Assembly: GCA_028818375.1 (NCBI GenBank)
Contig: JAPPOB010000002.1
Location: 1 to 64,000 of the forward strand
Origin: Anaerolineaceae bacterium
Lineage (GTDB): Bacteria; Chloroflexota; Anaerolineae; Aggregatilineales; Phototrophicaceae
Direction: 5' to 3'
DNA length: 64,000 nucleotides
Numbering within the stretch: the stretch's first letter is position 1; each line of letters begins with the position of its first letter. Shown piece after piece: positions 50,976-59,000 of this stretch. The notes below the pieces were generated by a model. The model had not been told where the DNA came from. It searched no databases and saw only the letters and a list, made by a program, of their open reading frames with translations. The position numbers and the translations under genes are program-made.

Positions 50976-52718
50976 ATGCTTACCAAACTCACCATAAGGA
51001 AATTCAAGCGCTTTGGAGAGAAAGTTGAAATTGAACTAGACAACCCTGTTGTATTTATCGGCCCCAACAACTCTGGGAAAACCACGGCTCTGCAAGCGCT
51101 CGCACTATGGGACATCGGATTGAGGCGGTGGAAAGAAAAAAGGGCAGGAAAGAGTGCCCCTGAGAAACGTCCGGGAGTTGTTATCAACCGAAGAGATTTG
51201 GTTTCCATTCCTGTTCCCGTTGCAAACCTGCTTTGGCATGGTTTGCGAGTAAGAGATGTGCAAAAAGTAGGAGGGAAACAGCGAACCAGCAACATACGGA
51301 TCGAAATAGTAGTTAAAGGAGTCACAAGGGAAGTCAACTGGGTGTGCGGCTTGGAATTCGACTACGCAAATGAAGAGTCTTTATATTGTCGGCCACTAAG
51401 ACTGTCAGATTCCAAGCCTCCTCAGAGAATGCCGGTACCGAAGGAGGCGGGGGTCACTCCTGTTGCCTTTCTTCCGCCGATGTCTGGACTTGCTGGATCT
51501 GAAACTCGACTGGATCCCGGTGCTGTTGAGGTGCGAATTGGAGAGGGGCGAACTGCTGAAGTATTGCGAAATCTCTGCTTTCAAATACACCGAGACCGGT
51601 TTGAGAAGTGGGAAATACTTGTTGATCAAATCAAGGCACAATTTCGATCCGAGATTATGCCACCCACTTATTCTCCGACAAGAGGCGACATTTCGATGAA
51701 ATACTTGGAGAATAGCGTTGAATTAGACTTGTCTTCAGCAGGACGGGGGTTGCAACAAACTTTACTTCTTTTGGCCTACATGTATGCAAATCCGGGGGCG
51801 GTTCTGCTCTTAGATGAGCCTGACGCCCACCTTGAAGTGATTCGTCAACATCACATATATCGGCTTCTGTCGGAAGTTGCACGGGAGAGTGGAAGCCAGA
51901 TTATCGCCGCAAGCCACTCCGAAGCGTTGTTAAACGAAGCAGCAGATCAAGACTCGGTCATTGCATTTGTAGGCCCGCCTCACCGAATGCTAGGCCGAAG
52001 CAGTCAGATTTCCAAGGCACTCAAGTCTTTGGGTTTCGATCAGTATTATCAAGCTGAACAGACAGGTTGGGTACTGTACTTGGAAGGTTCTACGGACATT
52101 TCAATACTGTTGAACTTTGCAAGGAGACTAGAACACCAACAAGCAATAAAAGCACTTGAAAGCCCTTTTGTGAAATATGTGGGAAATCAGTTGTCAAAGG
52201 CAGAGGAACATTTTTACGGTCTAAGGGAGGCCAAACCGAACCTGAAAGGCATAGTTTTGTTTGACCAAATTGAATCCGAGTTGAAGAAATCCACGGCACT
52301 GACTTTTTTGATGTGGGATCGGCGAGAGATAGAAAATTACATTTGTACGCGCTCAACATTAGAAGCATTTGCGGGGTCTTCCGAGTCAGTTGCTTCTTTT
52401 GGCCCTTCCGACTCATCAATCGACGAGAACAAGCGAGTTCAGACCATGGCCGATGCTATTGACGAAATTGAATCTGCACTCGGTACTTTCGACGAGGGTT
52501 CACCTTGGAGCAGGGAAATCAAAGCCAGTGAAAAGGTATTGGAACCGGTGTTTAGGTCATTTTATAAGAGATTGGAATTGCCAAACTTGATGGCCAAGAA
52601 AAGTTTCTACGAGTTGGTCAAATTTGTCCCCGAGGAAGAAATCGATCCGGAAATCATTGAAAAGCTGAACGCAATTGCGGATGTAGCCCACCAGGCAGAG
52701 AAAGGCAGAGCGCACTAG
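50976..52718 (+). CDS. OLD-like ATPase with TOPRIM-type nuclease region
   Basis: This 580-residue protein has an N-terminal ABC-class AAA domain: FIGPNNSGKTTALQAL (Walker A), LDLSSAGRGLQQTLLLLAY (signature region), AVLLLDEPDAHLE (Walker B) and IIAASHSEALL (H motif). The C-terminal part resembles a TOPRIM nuclease: WVLYLEGSTDISILLNFA, GIVLFDQIESEL and MWDRREIENYI. Such proteins occur in phage defence and DNA metabolism. Base composition is clearly lower in GC than its neighbours, and codons are A/T-ending, suggesting horizontal gain. Start ATG 50976 gives TKLTIRKFKRFG, typical of the family. Confidence 0.8.
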   Translation: MLTKLTIRKFKRFGEKVEIELDNPVVFIGPNNSGKTTALQALALWDIGLRRWKEKRAGKSAPEKRPGVVINRRDLVSIPVPVANLLWHGLRVRDVQKVGGKQRTSNIRIEIVVKGVTREVNWVCGLEFDYANEESLYCRPLRLSDSKPPQRMPVPKEAGVTPVAFLPPMSGLAGSETRLDPGAVEVRIGEGRTAEVLRNLCFQIHRDRFEKWEILVDQIKAQFRSEIMPPTYSPTRGDISMKYLENSVELDLSSAGRGLQQTLLLLAYMYANPGAVLLLDEPDAHLEVIRQHHIYRLLSEVARESGSQIIAASHSEALLNEAADQDSVIAFVGPPHRMLGRSSQISKALKSLGFDQYYQAEQTGWVLYLEGSTDISILLNFARRLEHQQAIKALESPFVKYVGNQLSKAEEHFYGLREAKPNLKGIVLFDQIESELKKSTALTFLMWDRREIENYICTRSTLEAFAGSSESVASFGPSDSSIDENKRVQTMADAIDEIESALGTFDEGSPWSREIKASEKVLEPVFRSFYKRLELPNLMAKKSFYELVKFVPEEEIDPEIIEKLNAIADVAHQAEKGRAH

Positions 52719-52739
52719 GTGCCGGGAATGGGCAGGGGC

Positions 52740-54137
52740 ATGCGTCCGAACATTCTCTGGATCTGCACGGACCAGCAGCGTTGGGACACCGTCGCCGCGC
52801 TGGGCAACCCGTACATCCGCACGCCCAACATCGACCGCCTCGTGCGCGAGGGGGCGGCCTTCGACCACGCCTTTTGCCAGAGCCCGATCTGCACGCCCAG
52901 CCGCGCCAGCTTCCTCACCGGTCGTTATCCTTCCACCGTGCACGGCACATGCAACGGCAACACCGTCTGGGGGGAAGGCGCGCCCCTGATCAGCAAGCTG
53001 CTGGCCGACGCCGGATTCGATTGCGGCCTGGTCGGCAAGTTTCACCTAGCCGGCGGTTTCAAACGCCTCGAACCGCGGCCGGTGGACGACGGTTACCGCG
53101 TCTTCGAGTGGAGCCACGCGCCGCGCGACGACTGGCCCGCCGGTCACGCCTGGAAGGACTGGGTCGCTGCGCAGGGACGGGACCTGGGCGAACTCTGCCG
53201 GGACATGATGGCCTTTCCCGTCGAGTTGCATCGCGAGACCTGGTGTACCACGCGCGCCATCGACTTCATCGAGACCGGGCGGCCGCCGGGCCAGCCTTGG
53301 CTGCTGAGCATCAACTACTACTATCCGCATCCGCCATTCACGCCGCCGCGCGAGTACCTGGAGCGCCATGATCCGGAGGACATGCCTGGCCCCCTGTTCC
53401 GCGAGAGCGACCTTGAGGCGCAGCGGGCGCTGTCAGCGATCGACTTTCAGAGCGACGTACGCCGTCCCGACGAATTCGACGCGCGGGGGGTGCAGGCGGC
53501 CTACTACGGCATGATCGAACAGCTTGACGACCAGCTGGGCCGGCTGCTGGAGTCGCTGGAGCGCAGCGGTCAACGCGAGAACACGCTCATCCTGTTCACG
53601 AGCGACCACGGCGAGACCCTGGGCGACCACGGCTTGTTGCAGAAGGGCTGTCGCTTCTACGAAGGTCTGGTGCGCGTGCCGCTGATCTGGAGCTGGCCCG
53701 GCCAGGTGCAGGCCGGGCTGCGCAGCAGCGCCCTGACCGAACTGACCGACATCTTCCCCACGCTGTTGGATGCATGCGGCCTGGAAGCGCCGGAAGGGAC
53801 GCAGGGGCGCTCGCTGTGGCCCATCCTGACAGGCGCGGCCGATGCGCAACAGCACCGCGACTTCGTGCGCTGTGAGTATTATCGGACGCTGCTGGACAAC
53901 GATCGCGGCTTCGAGGGCAGTTACGGCACCATGTACCGCGACCGACGTTACAAGCTGGTGCGCTATCACGGACATGCCCTGGGCGAACTCTTCGACCTGC
54001 AGGAAGACCCGGGCGAGTTCGACAACCTGTGGGATGATCCGGCGCACGCGTCAATCCGTATGGACTTGCTGCAGCGCAGCTTCGACGCCCTGGCCTTCGC
54101 GGTCGATACCGGCCCGCCGCAGAAATTTTTTAGCTAG
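52740..54137 (+). CDS. Sulfatase family hydrolase (Cys-type)
   Basis: This 465-residue alkaline-phosphatase-superfamily sulfatase has PNILWICTDQQR at the N-terminus with metal-binding aspartates, and the CTPSR motif at residues 51-55 (CxPxR), which needs conversion of Cys51 to formylglycine. GLVGKFHL and FTSDHGETLGDHGLL supply further metal ligands. It probably cleaves a sulfate or phosphate ester of a carbohydrate. ATG 52740 is chosen; GTG 52719 or ATG 52728 would add a few residues. Composition is normal for the window, unlike the OLD-like gene directly before it. Confidence 0.88.
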   Translation: MRPNILWICTDQQRWDTVAALGNPYIRTPNIDRLVREGAAFDHAFCQSPICTPSRASFLTGRYPSTVHGTCNGNTVWGEGAPLISKLLADAGFDCGLVGKFHLAGGFKRLEPRPVDDGYRVFEWSHAPRDDWPAGHAWKDWVAAQGRDLGELCRDMMAFPVELHRETWCTTRAIDFIETGRPPGQPWLLSINYYYPHPPFTPPREYLERHDPEDMPGPLFRESDLEAQRALSAIDFQSDVRRPDEFDARGVQAAYYGMIEQLDDQLGRLLESLERSGQRENTLILFTSDHGETLGDHGLLQKGCRFYEGLVRVPLIWSWPGQVQAGLRSSALTELTDIFPTLLDACGLEAPEGTQGRSLWPILTGAADAQQHRDFVRCEYYRTLLDNDRGFEGSYGTMYRDRRYKLVRYHGHALGELFDLQEDPGEFDNLWDDPAHASIRMDLLQRSFDALAFAVDTGPPQKFFS

Positions 54138-54463
54138 GGGCTGCCTGGGTCCAGACCAAAGCCGGACGCGCTCAACACGTCCAGTACCAAAACCAGTTTT
54201 CGACTTTCGCTGATGCCGAAAAAGAGAGTCAAGGGTTGAATGACGCCATATTCGCTGACGTAGAGTTCGGTCTTGACGAATCTAATGACAATTCGTGTTC
54301 CATCTTCTTGCTCAATACGTGTGACGCCCAGTTCGTAAGGCATGTTTTCGAGGTCTTTGAGAACTGTCGCAAGTGCTTCACTCATCGCTTCCGGTGAAGC
54401 GATGAGTTCGAGTTTCTGTTTACATTCCTCTGTGAAACTGACCCTGTATTCAGGCAAAGTCAC
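54134..54463 (-). CDS. Small protein next to Panacea antitoxin, candidate toxin
   Basis: This 109-residue protein has a helical N-terminal half (FTEECKQKLELIASPEAMSEALATVL) and a beta-rich second half (TRIVIRFVKTELYVSEYG, KLVLVLDVLSASG). This order is loosely like RelE/ParE folds but lacks recognisable catalytic residues. It overlaps the preceding Panacea gene by 14 bases. By position it is the probable toxin of the pair. Four bases overlap the convergent sulfatase. Confidence 0.6.
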   Translation of the reverse strand: MTLPEYRVSFTEECKQKLELIASPEAMSEALATVLKDLENMPYELGVTRIEQEDGTRIVIRFVKTELYVSEYGVIQPLTLFFGISESRKLVLVLDVLSASGFGLDPGSP

Positions 54464-55025
54464 AGTCCCTGTATTTCCGAGCCAGGAATTGTGCGTGCTT
54501 CAATTCTTCATCAGTCAGGGGCTCATCAGAATACAGGGAATATTCATAGGGGATGTACCTTTCGCCCTCTGAGAGGCGCCAGGCAATACCGTGTGACTGG
54601 TGGCTCAACTGACTCGCATTCCAGTCCGCAAATCTCTCGATAACGCGATCTACAATATCCAGTTCCTTGTTTGTGAGCAGGCCAAAAGTCGGCTCTGAAA
54701 GCACTTCGATTCGCTTTTGCGTACGCCCAAAATAATCCCGTTCACACTCGGTGATGTTTCCCGCTGCCTTCAGCGCGTCGAGGGTTTGCAGGAAGGACTT
54801 GGGAAGTGGGCCGAAATTGTCGCGGAACCAGGCAGATCCAGTCACAGGCCGTCTGTGCAGCCTGAAAGATTCCATATCGGCAAAGTAAATGATTTTCGCG
54901 AGTTTCACACGCCCAAACGCAGGGTCATCCTTAAGCTTCTCTGCAATGTAGGGGATGAGTTCCTTCAGTCTTTCTGTGGGGGACATCTCAGGGAACTCGT
55001 AGGTAAAGCCCTCTCTGTCCGTCAT
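54450..55025 (-). CDS. Panacea-domain (DUF4065/SocA-like) antitoxin
   Basis: This 191-residue protein has the Panacea core: PFGRVKLAKIIYFADMESF-like segment (FGRVKLAKIIYFAD), HRRPVTGSAW, RDNFGPLPKSFLQTLDAL, and a C-terminal acidic helix DEELKHAQFLARKYRD. Panacea proteins act as antitoxins for varied toxins in PanAT systems and in SocAB. Its overlap with the small downstream gene supports a two-gene toxin-antitoxin unit. ATG 55025 gives MTDREGFTYEFP. Confidence 0.75.
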   Translation of the reverse strand: MTDREGFTYEFPEMSPTERLKELIPYIAEKLKDDPAFGRVKLAKIIYFADMESFRLHRRPVTGSAWFRDNFGPLPKSFLQTLDALKAAGNITECERDYFGRTQKRIEVLSEPTFGLLTNKELDIVDRVIERFADWNASQLSHQSHGIAWRLSEGERYIPYEYSLYSDEPLTDEELKHAQFLARKYRDCDFA

Positions 55026-55091
55026 ATTGCAAACCCCAATTCACCGTAGAACAAATGTTTAACCCAATTGTAGTAATCCCTGGCGCAGAAG

Positions 55092-55589
55092 TCAAACTTT
55101 CGCATCGCCACCTCCCGCACGTGATCTGACCCGCACCGCCACAACTCTGCCACGGACGGTCTCTTCATCGCCTGCGCGCAGGCTGCAGCGCAGGATCGCC
55201 TTGCGCGCGGAGAGTTCTTCAATTGACGTTCGCAATTCCAGTTCCACGCCCATCGGCGTCGGTTTCAGATAATCGACTTGCAGACTGGCGGTGACGCAGG
55301 TGATCTCGGGCTCTGTGCCCGGCGCGCGCCCCTCGGCGTCGTACATGGCGGCGATGGCCGTGCCGATGCTGTGGCAGTCGACCAGACAGGCCAAAAGGCC
55401 GCCGTAGACCACGCCGGGGAAGGCTGTGTGGTGGTCGGCCGGCGTGAAGTGGCAGACGCCTTCCGCGCCGTCCCAAAACGTGCGGACTCCCAGGGTCTGC
55501 GGATTGTGGCGCCCACAACCCACGCAGATGGCGATGTCGTCGTGGTAGAAGTCCTGGATGGCGCGGGGTTCAGCCGCTGAGTGTGACAT
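55092..55589 (-). CDS. PaaI/hotdog-fold thioesterase-like protein
   Basis: This 165-residue protein has a hotdog-fold thioesterase pattern: AFPGVVYGGLLACLVDCH as the catalytic helix region (equivalent to the HGGxxxxLxD segment), TASLQVDYLKPTPMGVE and ILRCSLRAGDEETVRGR. CVGCGRHNPQTLGV near the start is common in this subfamily. It likely hydrolyses an acyl-CoA. ATG 55589 overlaps the end of the selenoprotein gene by 20 bases, so it is probably coupled to it. Confidence 0.82.
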   Translation of the reverse strand: MSHSAAEPRAIQDFYHDDIAICVGCGRHNPQTLGVRTFWDGAEGVCHFTPADHHTAFPGVVYGGLLACLVDCHSIGTAIAAMYDAEGRAPGTEPEITCVTASLQVDYLKPTPMGVELELRTSIEELSARKAILRCSLRAGDEETVRGRVVAVRVRSRAGGGDAKV

Positions 55590-56424
55590 ACTCGCCCGAG
55601 ACGTAGCCCTCGCGGCCCTGGTGGCGGATGCGGTACCAGCCCTCCTGTTCGCCATGACGTTGGTAGACTTCGCCTGGCGAGATGAGGCCGATGACCTCGA
55701 ACGAGACGCCCGGCCCGCTGCGCACGTTGAGGATGTCCGTAGGCGTCAGGCCGGGCGGCAGCGCCGAGGCCGGGCCGTCGGCCTCGTCCCAGGTCTCGCG
55801 CAGCAGCTCGCGGATGGCCTGCTCCGTCTGCTCGTAACGGCCTTCGCCGAAATGGCGGTAACGGATGCGGCCCTGCCTGTCGATCAGGTAGAGCGCGGGC
55901 CAGAAGCGGTTGTTGTAGGCGTTCCAGGTCTCGCGGCCGTTGTCCTGCAGCACGGGGTAGGGGACGTCAAGTCGGACCAGGGACTCCCTCACTGCGTTGA
56001 TGTCGCGCTCAAAGTTGAATTCCGGATAGTGGTTGCCGATGACGACCAGCCCTTGGTCTGCGTACTGCTGATGCCATCCCCTCAACGAGGGGATCACGCG
56101 GATGCAATTTATTCACCCGAAGGTCCACATCTCCAGGGCCACGACCTTGCCGCGCAGACCGGCAAGGCTCAAGGGCGTAGAACTGTTTAGCCAGGCGCCG
56201 TCGTGCAGTTCGGGCGCGATGCCCAGCACTGGCAGGTTCGCGACGAAGGGTGCGCGAGTCGGCTCGGCAGGTTGGGAGACGATTTCACTGTCTGCTACAG
56301 AGTTGGCTCTGGAAAGGAAGGTATCCAGCGCGGCCGGCATGGTGCAGGCGGCTGTCAGCAGGGTCAGCAGAGCAGTCCGGAGGGCGCGCCAGACCAGAGT
56401 CGCAAAGCATCGACAGTTGAGCAT
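55570..56424 (-). CDS. TlpA-like thioredoxin-fold selenoprotein with SH3 domain (TGA = Sec)
   Basis: This is one continuous frame of 284 residues if the TGA at 56115-56113 is read as selenocysteine. It encodes an N-terminal hydrophobic segment (about 8-26) and a redoxin domain with LRGKVVALEMWTFG, then U104-I-N-C107, IRVIPSLRGW and VIGNHYPEFNFERD. A C-terminal bacterial SH3 domain follows (NVRSGPGVSFEVIG). In homologues with WTxxCINC the first residue is Cys, so TGA sits exactly at the redox Cys. A SECIS-like hairpin lies 26 bases after the TGA. Start ATG 56424 fits a leaderless promoter (TACAAT six bases before it). It likely reduces thiols or peroxides outside the membrane. A sequencing error or pseudogene would be the alternative. 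Confidence 0.8.
56076..56094 (-). promoter_or_regulatory. SECIS-like hairpin of the selenoprotein gene
   Basis: On the minus strand ATCCCCTC and GAGGGGAT form a perfect 8-bp stem with loop GTT. The apical loop begins 26 bases after the TGA, inside the 16-37 range of bacterial SECIS elements, and has a G as its first base, as in known elements. Confidence 0.7.
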
Positions 56425-56544
56425 TGGCCTATTGTACTTCATTTCCCGCGCCCGACATGACCGCAACGAAATGCGGGAAGGTATCCCCGAGGCCTGGTCT
56501 TCAGGGTCTTGTGTTTCCGGGAAAGAGCCACAGACGCGGCATTT

Positions 56545-56967
56545 TTACTCGTCTGCCTGGGCCCGCTGCTGTTGCTCTTCCTGTTCCCTGAGTTCGGGAG
56601 TCATGGCCTCGCCGAAGTCTTCGGCCTCGAAGAGCGGCCGAAGCTCAAGTTCGCCGCCACCTGGCATGGTATTGGGGCAGCGTCTTGCCCAGGCCAGGGC
56701 TTCGCCCATGTCCTTCACTTCCCAGATCCAGAAACCGGCGACCAGTTCGCTGGTGGCCTCGAAAGGGCCGTCCTGAACTGTTCGTGTCTCTCCGTCGAAG
56801 ATTACCCGCTTGCCTTCGCTGGAAGGTCTCAGGCCTTCACCGGCCTGCATGATGCCGGCGTCGATCAGTTCCTGGTTGAAGTGTCCCATGGCTTCCAGCA
56901 GGTCCGTGGTGGGCAAGAATCCGGCTTCGCTCTCCCTTGTGGCCTTTACCAGCACCATCACTCGCAT
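56545..56967 (-). CDS. YCII/DGPF-domain protein
   Basis: This 140-residue protein has the YCII-like fold of DGPF proteins: RVMVLVKATRESEAGF at the start, the hallmark TVQDGPFEATSELVAGFW, and MGEALAWARRCPN. Such proteins are often encoded near ECF sigma factors, none of which is seen here. The C-terminal Gln/Glu-rich tail (LREQEEQQQRAQADE) is not part of the fold. The function is unknown. Confidence 0.82.
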   Translation of the reverse strand: MRVMVLVKATRESEAGFLPTTDLLEAMGHFNQELIDAGIMQAGEGLRPSSEGKRVIFDGETRTVQDGPFEATSELVAGFWIWEVKDMGEALAWARRCPNTMPGGGELELRPLFEAEDFGEAMTPELREQEEQQQRAQADE

Positions 56968-57619
56968 GGATCGTCTCCCCGGGCCTGCAGGGCATCATGC
57001 AGCACAGGTCATTGGCTGCCGGCCATGGCGCATGTGAGGTGCATGGACATCGACAGCGCTTGCAGGCCGATTGTGCAGCCTCCTGCAATGTCCTGATGTC
57101 GATCTTTTTCGTTGCGCTGGACTTCCGTAGAAGTTTTTGAGTGCAGCAGATGATAGCGTGTGGACTGACGGCAGGCCGGGCGAGGCGCCGCTCTGGCCGC
57201 TCGAGGCCCCGGCTCCGACGGTGTGGACCAGAAAGAACCTGAAGCCCTGTCCTCGTCGATGCCCTTGTTGCGATCCCCAAACCCGGCCGCCGGCATGGGC
57301 CGGGCCACATTGGCGGCGGGGACGCGTCCTGTCAACGACGCCCGCAACCCCTCGAACAGGCATGTCGCCGCGACCCGTCCCCGCCGGTCCGGGCACAAGG
57401 GACTGCCTGCGCGGCGTCGCTGGCCACAGCCTTTACTACCTTTTGGCATTCCACGCCAGTCAGGCTGTCCTGGTGATGCAAGGGAGGGCAGTACGTGACC
57501 AGGTGGTTAACCCGGGCGGGCGCTTCCCGGAACTGACTACGGCGGAAGTCGAGTTAGCCGGCCTGGAAACGGGAGCGGTTCGCAGGCCCGTTTCGCAGGA
57601 GACCGGCCTGTGCCGGCAG
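56968..57619. other. Gene-poor region, nothing supported
   Basis: About 650 high-GC bases between the YCII gene and tRNA-Ala. Several open frames exist on both strands, but none has a recognisable motif, a coherent hydrophobic pattern or a clear ribosome-binding site. It may be a decayed gene or an untranslated region. Confidence 0.4.
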
Positions 57620-57692
57620 TGGACCTGAAGGGACTCGAACCCTTGCCCTCTTCAATGCCATTGAAGCGCTCTCCCAACTGAGCTACAGGCCC
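57620..57692 (-). tRNA. tRNA-Ala (anticodon GGC)
   Basis: This 73-nt tRNA has acceptor GGGCCTG paired with CAGGTCC (one G-T wobble at the third pair), discriminator A, anticodon loop ATGGCAT giving GGC, and T arm AAGGG-TTCGAGT-CCCTT. A promoter with perfect -35 lies directly upstream. Confidence 0.92.
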
Positions 57693-57702
57693 TAGCGGCA
57701 AC

Positions 57703-57731
57703 AGGTTAGCGGCAGGGGAGAATTCTGTCAA
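57703..57731 (-). promoter_or_regulatory. Promoter of tRNA-Ala
   Basis: Minus-strand TTGACA (57731-57726) and TAACCT (57708-57703) with a 17-base spacer, ten bases before the tRNA 5' end. Confidence 0.7.
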
Positions 57732-57800
57732 TGGTCCCGAAAGCCGGCCGGGACATGATAGAGTGAAGTATGCCGCTGTGAACAAGAACACGGAGCTTCA

Positions 57801-58991
57801 ATGCGACGCCTGGCCGCAACGCTCGTCGTTATCCTTGCCATACTGATCTATGGCCTCAGCCTGATCGAGATGGACGTCTCTGCCACCGCTGACGAGGTGG
57901 CGGCCAGCCTGCTGCTGGATTTCAGTGAAGAGCGCCTGGACCGGTTTTCCAGCGCCACCGGGCCGCGGGAGTGGAGCTTCCCGGCGGACTTCGGGCCGCA
58001 TCCGGACTTCGGCATGGAGTGGTGGTACTACACCGGCAATCTGCAAAGTGATGACGGCCGGCGCTTCGGCTATCAGTTCACGATTTTTCGGCGCGCGCTG
58101 CCTCCCGACAGCGAGGCAGGGTCCTCGGAATGGCGCGGCGACCAGGTTTACATGGCCCACTTCAGCGTAACGGACGTGGCCGGTGGTCGCTTCCTGCATG
58201 ACCAGCGCTACAGTCGCGGCGGCGCTGGCCTCGCCGGGGCCAGCAGTGAGCCGCGAACGCATATCTGGCTGGAGGACTTGGACATGCAGGCTCTGAACGA
58301 CGAGTCCAGCCGCATGCGTCTGCGCGCCGCCATGCAGGGCGCTTCCATCGACTTCACGCTGGAGCAGGTGAAGCCGCCCCGTCTGCGCGGCGTGGATGGC
58401 TACAGTCGCAAGGGAGTCGAGCCGCACCAGGCCAGTTACTACTATTCCATCCCGCGCCTGGCCACCCGCGGCACGCTCACGCTCAACGGCGACTCCTTCG
58501 CCGTGCAGGGCGAATCGTGGATGGACCATGAATTCTTCACACAAACCCTGACGGAAGACGTCGTCGGCTGGGACTGGTTCGCGCTGATTTTCAATGACGG
58601 GCGTGAGATGTCGCTTGGCTGGTTGCGTCTGGTCGATGGCGCCGAACGCTATTACGGCGGCGGCGGCTCGGCCGCCTTCCTGATCGAGGCGGATGGCAGC
58701 ACGCGACAGATCGCGACGACTGATTTCCACATGGAGACGACCGGCCTCTGGACCAGCCCGCACAGCGGCGCGACCTATCCTGCGGGCTGGCGCGTGCGAG
58801 TGGACGGTGAGTCGCCGCTGCAGTTCACCCTGCGCCCACTGCTGGCGGACCAGGAACTGCACAACAGCAGCGTCATCTACTGGGAAGGCGCGATCGGAAT
58901 TGAGGGTGACGTTTCGGGTTTCGGCTACGCTGAACTCACCGGTTACCATGCGCCGCTGGGCGCCGACTTTTTCGGGAACAGCGCTCCCTGA
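57801..58991 (+). CDS. AttH/CrtC-like lipocalin-fold protein, membrane anchored
   Basis: This 396-residue protein has an N-terminal membrane anchor or signal (about 4-22) and two lipocalin-like halves. Diagnostic blocks are MEWWYYTGNLQSDDGRRFGYQFTIFR, split here at residues 72-97, YMAHFSVTDV, YYYSIPRLATRGTLTL, GESWMDHEFF and GWDWFALIFNDG. The family includes AttH and carotenoid 1,2-hydratase-like proteins. No carotenoid gene is nearby, so the reaction is unknown and a lipid or small-molecule hydratase role is only a possibility. A complete family-length protein is present. Confidence 0.83.
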   Translation: MRRLAATLVVILAILIYGLSLIEMDVSATADEVAASLLLDFSEERLDRFSSATGPREWSFPADFGPHPDFGMEWWYYTGNLQSDDGRRFGYQFTIFRRALPPDSEAGSSEWRGDQVYMAHFSVTDVAGGRFLHDQRYSRGGAGLAGASSEPRTHIWLEDLDMQALNDESSRMRLRAAMQGASIDFTLEQVKPPRLRGVDGYSRKGVEPHQASYYYSIPRLATRGTLTLNGDSFAVQGESWMDHEFFTQTLTEDVVGWDWFALIFNDGREMSLGWLRLVDGAERYYGGGGSAAFLIEADGSTRQIATTDFHMETTGLWTSPHSGATYPAGWRVRVDGESPLQFTLRPLLADQELHNSSVIYWEGAIGIEGDVSGFGYAELTGYHAPLGADFFGNSAP

Positions 58992-59000
58992 GGCCCGCTG

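Noticed and set aside
56095..56130. The TGA could simply mark a pseudogene or frameshifted TlpA-like gene.
   Set aside because: The frame is unchanged on both sides, the TGA replaces exactly the redox Cys, and a SECIS-like hairpin follows at the right distance; no other damage is seen.
57009..57449. Possible 146-residue protein on the minus strand between YCII gene and tRNA-Ala.
   Set aside because: No ribosome-binding site, no domain, composition like a random high-GC frame.
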